Shown here one piece after another: positions 58,122-64,000 of a stretch of 64,000 nt of DNA. Every line of letters starts with the position of its first letter. Within the stretch, counting starts at the first letter, position 1. The notes under the pieces are model-generated. The model did not search any database. It was given only the letters and a program-made list of their open reading frames with translations, and had not been told where the DNA came from. Source of the stretch: Phanerochaete sordida (Eukaryota; Basidiomycota; Agaricomycetes; Polyporales; Phanerochaetaceae); NCBI GenBank assembly GCA_019973155.2, contig BPQB01000001.1:558001-622000 (forward strand), written 5' to 3'. The translations under genes were made by a program, and so were the position numbers.

Positions 58122-59993
58122 GCCCTGCCCAGCGACCTTGCTCGCCCGGGGCATGCGGTGTCTCGGCGGGTGCTGCTATGGGTCGCTGGCGTGCCTGGGA
58201 GGCACGTCAATCAGTGTACTATTTTCTGCTTTGGACGGAGGGTTGTCGGAACGGGACGAGAGGGTGGCTGGAGGCGCACGCGTTGGGGCGAAGCCTGGGA
58301 GTCTCTTTTCCGTGTCCCGTCTTCGATAGCGCGGCCGGGGCATCTGCTGCTTCTCTTGGGATAGAACAGAACACGAAAACCGATCAAACGATATACCCCA
58401 CCACCCACGTACTTCTGGCCCTGTGCGCTCGCACCGTGCGTTCGCAGGCCGCCTGTCACGCCTGGGTGCAGTCGGCGCGCCGCGCAGCGGCAGATTGCCT
58501 CGCGCCCAGCGCCGTGATACGACGGCCCCCGCGACCCACGCCAGCCTCGCACGTTCACTCGTTTTTCCATCCCTTCCCGCTGCGAGGACTGTAGCCCACA
58601 GGACATTCTGTCTCCCCCACTTTTATTATCCCTGTAGAACTCTTCTTTATTCGCTGCGTACCGTACATGAACCCTTTTACTAGCTCTCTAGTTGCGCGCC
58701 GCGCCGGCTGCTGCCCACGCACGCCGGCCCTGCGCCTTGTCACCCCAAATACATCCTTCCACACATCTCCATCCATGGCCTGCTCAATGGCGCCCTGGTC
58801 TGCGCGACGACGACGAGCGAGAACGCTGGCCCGGCCCAGACGTATCGCGGGAGTGGCGAGTGACAGTCGGGTGACAGCCCGTCTGACATATGTCGCCCGG
58901 CGCATGCCCCGCGCGGGTTTCGCAGCGTTTCGCCCCGCGCAGCAGCACTCGCGCGTCGCACACGTCCCCGGACACCGGCACCCTGCAGCAGCAGCAGCAG
59001 CAGCAGCACCGCGCGCGGAGAGAAGGCCGCCCCACGCATTTCGCGCGGCGCGGCGCGGTGGGCTGCTGTGGGAGCACCCACCACGCCATTTGGAAATGCT
59101 CCTCAGCCCAAAAATCTCTCGAATCTCCACACGGCAGAGTCAAAATTGCGCTATCGCACCCCGGACGAGCTCCCAGGCACGCACGCACGCACGCCCGGCC
59201 GACGGTGCGCCCTGCGCGTGATAATGCGGCGGCACGCGGCGCGTGACGCGCGAATTTGACCTGCGAGGCCCACCAGCGAAAATGACGGTGGGAAACCGCG
59301 AAGGGGCTCGGAAGGCGGCCGGCCGTGGCGTGTGCAGTGTGCACCGCCCCGCGCGATAGAAGCCGCCGCTGCTGCGGCGAGCCTAAATGCCCTGGGGCGC
59401 CGTCCCCACGCGCGCACTGCGTCTGCGCACAGGGGCCGCAACGTGCGTTGCTGTGCCGGCGAAGGGCTTGCGGGGGCGGGGCTGTGCGCGCTGTGACGGC
59501 GGTGTACGATCGCAGGCGGGGCCCGTGCACGCCGAGCACGCAGAGTTTGCGCGGCGGACCAGGGTAGGCCTCCCAGGAGGGCGGCGGCCAGCCAGGCTTC
59601 CCGGATTCTCTGGGGGCCTGGCGTGATGTGCTGGTGCGGGCGCCGCATGCGAAGGTTCGATGTCGCCTGACAGGCCTGCCCTGGATGCTGATGCTCCTGC
59701 AGAGGCGTGAGGTGCAGCAGTGGCCGTCCCGAGCTGCGTCGGGCCCCGCCACAGCGCCATGCAAGGCCCTCGCACTCAATCACCCGGCATGACGCTGCGC
59801 TCCAGTGCGAGGCGCGCCCGTGCACGGAGGCTCGTCATGCCGATGGAGAGACTCGCCGCACGCCCGTGTTCAACAATACAGATGCTTCATTAGTCTTTGT
59901 TGCCATAAATACCACGGGCACGCTGCGAGATAGTAATAATGAAATGTTCGCGGATCTCCACGCCGCACCGCGTCATGACCGCGCGCCGCCCGT
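58122..59993. other. Intergenic, GC-rich, with simple repeats
   Basis: About 1.9 kb between two convergent genes. Very GC-rich, so multiple frames stay open on both strands, but none has a recognisable domain. It contains a (CAG)7 tract and a CACG-type tetranucleotide run near 59177-59193. Confidence 0.5.
58986..59006. repeat. (CAG)7 microsatellite
   Basis: Seven perfect CAG units in intergenic DNA. Confidence 0.9.
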
Positions 59994-61968
59994 CTATGTC
60001 GGCCGCCGTGCCGCGATCTTCTTCATCGTCGACGCGAGCACAAGCATCGCCGCGCCGCTCACTGCATACGTGAGCGCGGGGCCAAACGTCCAGTACGACG
60101 CGCACGCTGCGGGGGGCACTGCGTCAGCCGTCATATTCGTATACACACGGGCAGCGTGCCCGCAAGCAAGAGATGCCACGCACCGAGCAGCGGCCCAATC
60201 GCGCGCCCGAGCTGGCCAGACGAGCGGAAGCGGCCGAGCGCGCGGCCCTTGGCGAGCTGCGGGTGCTCCTCGGTGGACTTGCCCGTGTCCGCGTCGACGC
60301 CGTCGTCGCACTGCAGCGACGCGTACGCCGTGAGCGCGTTCACGACCGTCGCGCTCGTGAACGCCATGCACACGGCCGCGGCGCGCAGGAGTGCGACCGC
60401 GGCGGGGCGCGCGCACAGCGGGACGGCGGCGAGGAGCGCGAGGCCCAGCGCGCACACGGCGACGCCGCGCCGCGCCATCGTGCCCTCGCCCGTCTTCGAC
60501 ATCGCGCGGCGCACGTACCCGCCCTGCAGCAGCGCGCTCACGACGCCGATCGTGCCGATGAGCGCGCCGTTCTGCCTGTTGTCCCAGTCGAACACTGCGG
60601 CGGGGTCAGCGGCGCATCGCGCGGGGAGGGGAGGGACGCACGGTCGAAGGTGAGGAACGTCAGGGTGAACTCGACGCCCGAGAAGACGCCGAGGAAGAGG
60701 AAGTGCAGGTTGCGCAGCTCGCCGAGGAGGCCCAGGCGCTGCTCGACGGAGTACTTGGGCGCGGGCGGCGCGCCGCCGTTTTCGGCCTTCTTCGCGGCGC
60801 CGTTGCCGTTCGCGTGTCCGTTGCTGTGGCCATTGGCGTGACCATTGCTATGCCCGTTCGCACTGTCGTTCGTGCTTGGCTTTTCGGGAGCGGGGCCCTG
60901 CGCGCGCCGGCCGCGCGTCTCTGGGAGCGCCACGACGAGGAACACGGTCTCAAGCAGGAGCAGCACGAGGGTGAGGAGCGCGGGCGTGGCGTAGACGTTG
61001 AGTTCGAGGCCCCCGGCCGTCAGGGTCGGGAGCGGGCGCGACGCGAAGTACGCGCCGATCGGAGGGCCGATGATGAAGCAGATGGCGAAGGCGATGCCGA
61101 CGTGCGCGAGGGCTTTTGAGCGGTTTGCTGCGGTCGTGATGTCGGAGAGGATGGCGCTGCGGGATATGAGTGCGCAGTTGCAGTCGGAACGTGATTCAAA
61201 CATACATGGCCAGCTGCACATTGCCTTCGCTAAGACCTCCGATGACGCGCGAGAGCATGTAGGAGGCGAATGAGGTGGACTGTATCCAGCTGTGGGAGAC
61301 GTCAATTTCGCTTCCTGCGGCCACATTGCGGGACGTACACCAGGGCGGATAGTATGTTTCCTATCATCGTGATGAGGAGGATGCGCTTGCGGCCATACTT
61401 GTCGCTGAGGGAGCCTATGTGTGGCGAAACAATCCTAGAGTGCTGTGAGCGAACGCCAAAAAGCAAGAACGCAGCTCACGCACCATTGCAATGCCCTGTC
61501 GTGTCCAAATACAGCGTAAGCGGTCCCTTCTCCTTCAAAGCGTAGCGTCACACTGACGAGAAGACAGAGCCCATGAGGCCGCCTGCGGGAGCGTCAGCCC
61601 ACTTCCTATCACCCACCGCACAAGCCACGCACCAAGAAGCACGACATCCCACTTCTTAGGGTTCCCCCGCGGCTCGTAGAAGAAGCTCCGCACGCTCGAC
61701 ACCGCCCACAGCGTCTTCGAGAGGAACCCGCGCGGGTCGGACGACTCCCGCTGTCGCGCGCCGTCAGCACACACGCACGGCGCACAGGAGGCGGACCACG
61801 CACGACGGTGTACCACTCGATGATCCGCGGGAACAGGGGCAGCGGGATCGTGAACGCTGCGCGGGCGGGTCAGCGCTCAGCGCGCAGGGCCGCCACGTAA
61901 ACGCATGACGTACCGAACAGGTCCAGCACGAGCGACAGAAACACGATTCTCTCCACGCTGACGGCCAT
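59994..61968 (-). CDS. MFSD10/TETRAN-like MFS transporter
   Basis: Membrane transporter of the tetracycline-resistance-like MFS branch; human MFSD10 exports organic anions. The start at 61968 gives ERIVFLSLVLDLF, spliced to AFTIPLPLFPRIIEWYT, then KTLWAVSSVRSFFYEPRG. A middle exon has SDITTAANRSKALAHVGIAF and CFIIGPPIGAYFASRPLP. The last part has DWDNRQNGALIGTIGVVSAL and GRFRSSGQLGRAIGPLLGAW, ending in KKIAARRPT. The cytoplasmic loop between helices 6 and 7 contains tandem Asn-Gly-His units (NGHSNGHANGHSNGHANG, near 60800-60865). Intron limits near 60120-60160 and 61330-61560 are approximate. Confidence 0.8.
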
Positions 61969-63903
61969 CGGGGCGGGCGCACTCGGGCGGCGTCACTGCT
62001 CGCGGGCGTGTGTGCGTGTGGTGGTGGTGGTGGTGGTCGCGGTGGTGGTGGTGGTGGTCGTGGACGTGGCGGAAGCAGGGCACAGCGTCGGAATGTGCGA
62101 GGTGCGGCCTAGATACAGCCGCTGAAAGGCCCGTGGTCCGTGTGCGCGCTGACGGCAGCCGGCTTGGCCTTTGGGTTGGACGTCGGACTGGGGCCTGGGC
62201 AGGGCGCGCGGGCTGGTCGGTGCCGCGCACGGCGTGGGGGCTGCAGGTTTTATACCGAGTGTGCTGGGAGCGCGCCGTGGGCAATGCGCGCGGGCGCGTG
62301 CGGCGCAGCGGCCGGGCACCTCGCGCCCCGGAGCCGCCGCTGCGTTGCCGACTCCCACGCACTGGTGCGTTGGCGTGGCGGGCCCGCGGGACGTACGTGG
62401 CATGCGACGGCAGTGGTAACGCAAGGGCGGGAAGAGGACGTGCTGATATTGCGCGTTCTCACGGCGCCGACGTCGCCTGGGTACGCTGCAGCTGGGGAAC
62501 GTCTCACGCGCGGCCGAGGCGGTGGGCTGCACGCCCCGAGCCGCGGCTGCTGCACATGCTGATCACAGGCGACGCTCCATCGGTGGGAGAGAGCTACATA
62601 TAGCGAGCACGAAGTGTATTTCTGTGGGAGGTGTGCTACGGGGCCCGTAGAACGGTGCGCTGTGACGCGCCCATGGCACGTTTCCGAGCGCGATGCGCCT
62701 GTCAGGGAAGGGCTGCTCTGACTTGCGCGGGAGAATAAGGAGGACTGATGACCCAGGCGTGTGTATCATATTAGACGAAGCTCTCTGTCGCGGTCCCGTA
62801 GCACCGACGTATAGCAGCTAGTCGGGCGATCCGCCGTCAACACGATTAACATAGGACGTCGTTTCGTCATGCTAAGCTGCCCCAGGTACAATTCGATGGT
62901 CATGAGTATATTGGGGACGATGCGCGGCGGAGTGGTGCTTGGAATGAACATAAGAGAGACCATACACTGAAATGACCCCCACTGCGCACTGCGTCCAACA
63001 GCAAAAGTCGCAAGGGCAGCGCTCGCAGGAATAGCCAGCAGGCAGTGCTGCACGGTGTGTATGCGTGTCTAGACGTCTGTGGAGGACAAAAGGACGGCCG
63101 CAGGCGCGAAGCGGGATGGAGCCGACGAATTTGTATTGCAGGCCGGAGCCGGGAATAGGCACTCGGCTTCGGTGTGCTGGCGCGTGCCTCGTGTCGTGCG
63201 GCCGCGCATCCTGGCTGTCTGCGATCCAGGTGAGTTCAGCGTGTTGTTATGGGCGCGGTGGGAGTCTGTGCTGGTGCGTCGTCCGAGAGCAGGCGTCGGT
63301 CACTTCCGGTGTCTTGTGCCGTGCCGACCTGGGAGCGGATCAAACGCCACCATTCCCAGCGCTGCCATCTTTGGGCACGATTATCGCGATCTGACCAATG
63401 GGCTGTCAGCCAGCGCCTCCTGCGAGGCACGCGCCGCGCTCCTCCCGCCGCCTGTGGAGCCGGCCTGTGGGGCTCTGGCAGGAAAGACACCCTGCGGTGT
63501 GCTTGTAGAGCGTGCGGTGCGGTGCTCTGCAGGCCATACGTGTTGTGTTGCGGTGAAGCTCCGTAGCGACAGGACGAATTAGCCTTTTGGGCGGGGACAA
63601 ATCGGGGCCAAAACCCGGGCCCACCCGGCAGGCTTACAGATTTCATCCGTTCTAGATCATCGTCTTACCCCGTGCTGACAACTGCTCGCCTCAGCCTCGC
63701 GTGCCACCACCCACGCCAGGACCTGTCCTGCTTCTCTCCGCATCTCTATATAACAATACCGCGCTCCCCTGCCAACTCTCCTCACTCGTCTCAGGACATA
63801 CACCTGCCCACCACCTCTACAACCACCGCCCGACCGGTCCAGAAGAACCCGCCCACCCTTTCCATCCTCACACCAAACCTCTAGAGCAACCTCGCCGACC
63901 AAA
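61969..63903. promoter_or_regulatory. Long divergent intergenic, MFSD10-like / 3'-edge gene
   Basis: About 1.9 kb between divergent starts. Starts with a GGT-rich microsatellite. CTATATAAC at 63746-63754, about 150 bases before the edge gene ATG, and the CT-rich stretch after it are plausible promoter parts. ORFs here run through the repeat in several frames and are not convincing genes. Confidence 0.45.
62018..62058. repeat. GGT/GTG trinucleotide microsatellite
   Basis: Two runs of GGT units interrupted once by a CGC step, about 41 bases, just upstream of the MFSD10-like gene. Confidence 0.85.
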
Positions 63904-64000
63904 ATGAAGGTGAGCACCTGTGGGGACCCGGAGCGCCAGCACAATCCACTAACGGCTCATCTTTCAGCTCGCCACCAAGGAAGAGCTCGAGGGCCACCAG
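63904..64000 (+). CDS. Partial gene, N-terminus of a possible Rcf2/HIG1-type mitochondrial protein
   Basis: The ATG at 63904 encodes only Met-Lys before a GTGAGC donor. After an intron ending in TTTCAG (about 63967) the reading continues LATKEELEGHQ to the window edge. A two-residue first exon and a KxxTxEELExH opening recall fungal respiratory supercomplex factor 2 (HIG1-domain) proteins, but only 13 residues are visible. A TATA-like CTATATAAC and a CT-rich leader precede it. Product assignment is a guess; that a spliced gene starts here is more secure. Confidence 0.45.
   Translation, partial: MKVSTCGDPERQHNPLTAHLSARHQGRARGPP

Noticed and set aside
58784..59779. 331-codon minus-strand ORF between the mannosyltransferase and MFSD10-like genes
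   Set aside because: Composition is Arg/Ala/Pro/Ser-rich, three or more frames are open at once, it runs through a CAG repeat, and no domain is recognisable; typical of GC-rich noncoding DNA.
62010..62603. 197-codon plus-strand ORF with a run of Trp at its start
   Set aside because: The poly-Trp comes from the GGT/GTG microsatellite read in one frame; the remainder has no gene-like features.
1..64000. Transposons, long terminal repeats, CRISPR or rRNA genes
   Set aside because: No reverse transcriptase, transposase, integrase, paired terminal repeats, regularly spaced repeats or rRNA core sequences were seen on either strand.

Overview
The window is nuclear DNA from a filamentous basidiomycete, most likely a polypore-like Agaricomycete. 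Coding DNA is GC-rich with strong C/G third-position preference. Genes are broken by many introns of about 45-60 bases with GT..AG ends and CTGAC branch sites. Gene content is also typical: cytochrome P450s, a short heme-thiolate peroxidase, a DUF6533 membrane protein, MYND-finger proteins and an intron-containing tRNA-Ile. The species cannot be named from sequence alone. I saw no transposon, rRNA gene or CRISPR array.

Left third (1-18 kb). An intact P450 (minus) is followed by two tandem MYND zinc-finger paralogues (minus). Then come a TCERG1-like WW/FF-domain transcription/splicing factor (plus), a short heme-thiolate peroxidase (plus) and a second, unrelated P450 (plus). A broken 3' remnant of the MYND family lies just after the second P450. 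A tRNA-Ile(AAT) with a 21-base intron (minus) and a Dal5/TNA1-type MFS transporter (plus) complete this part.

Middle (18-34 kb). A large IQGAP scaffold gene (minus), an AMP-binding acyl-CoA synthetase-like gene (minus), a gamma-tubulin complex GCP3/Spc98 gene (plus) and a HAMP-repeat protein (minus). The HAMP protein resembles the sensor part of group III histidine kinases but ends without a kinase.

Right half (34-64 kb). Two paralogous copper P-type ATPases in opposite orientation (34259-38399 minus, 45491-49715 plus) bracket a catalytically dead E2-like FTS/AKTIP homologue (plus) and a PPIP5K/Vip1/Asp1 inositol pyrophosphate kinase-phosphatase (minus). Next are a DUF6533 seven-helix membrane protein (minus), an SWT1-like PIN endoribonuclease (plus), an inositol-phosphoceramide mannosyltransferase (plus) and an MFSD10-like transporter (minus). 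The first exons of a short gene, possibly an Rcf2/HIG1-type mitochondrial protein (plus), reach the window edge.

The genes do not form one obvious pathway. Most are housekeeping (splicing/transcription, cytokinesis, microtubule nucleation, inositol pyrophosphates, sphingolipids, copper delivery) mixed with lineage-variable families. I did not find a clearly new multi-gene system. The most unusual items are the inverted copper-ATPase pair with a decayed metal site in one copy, the kinase-less HAMP protein, and the MYND duplication and decay series. Gene models were built by reading splice sites by eye. For the MYND pair, the TCERG1-like gene, the peroxidase and the mannosyltransferase the exon lengths were summed and stay in frame.
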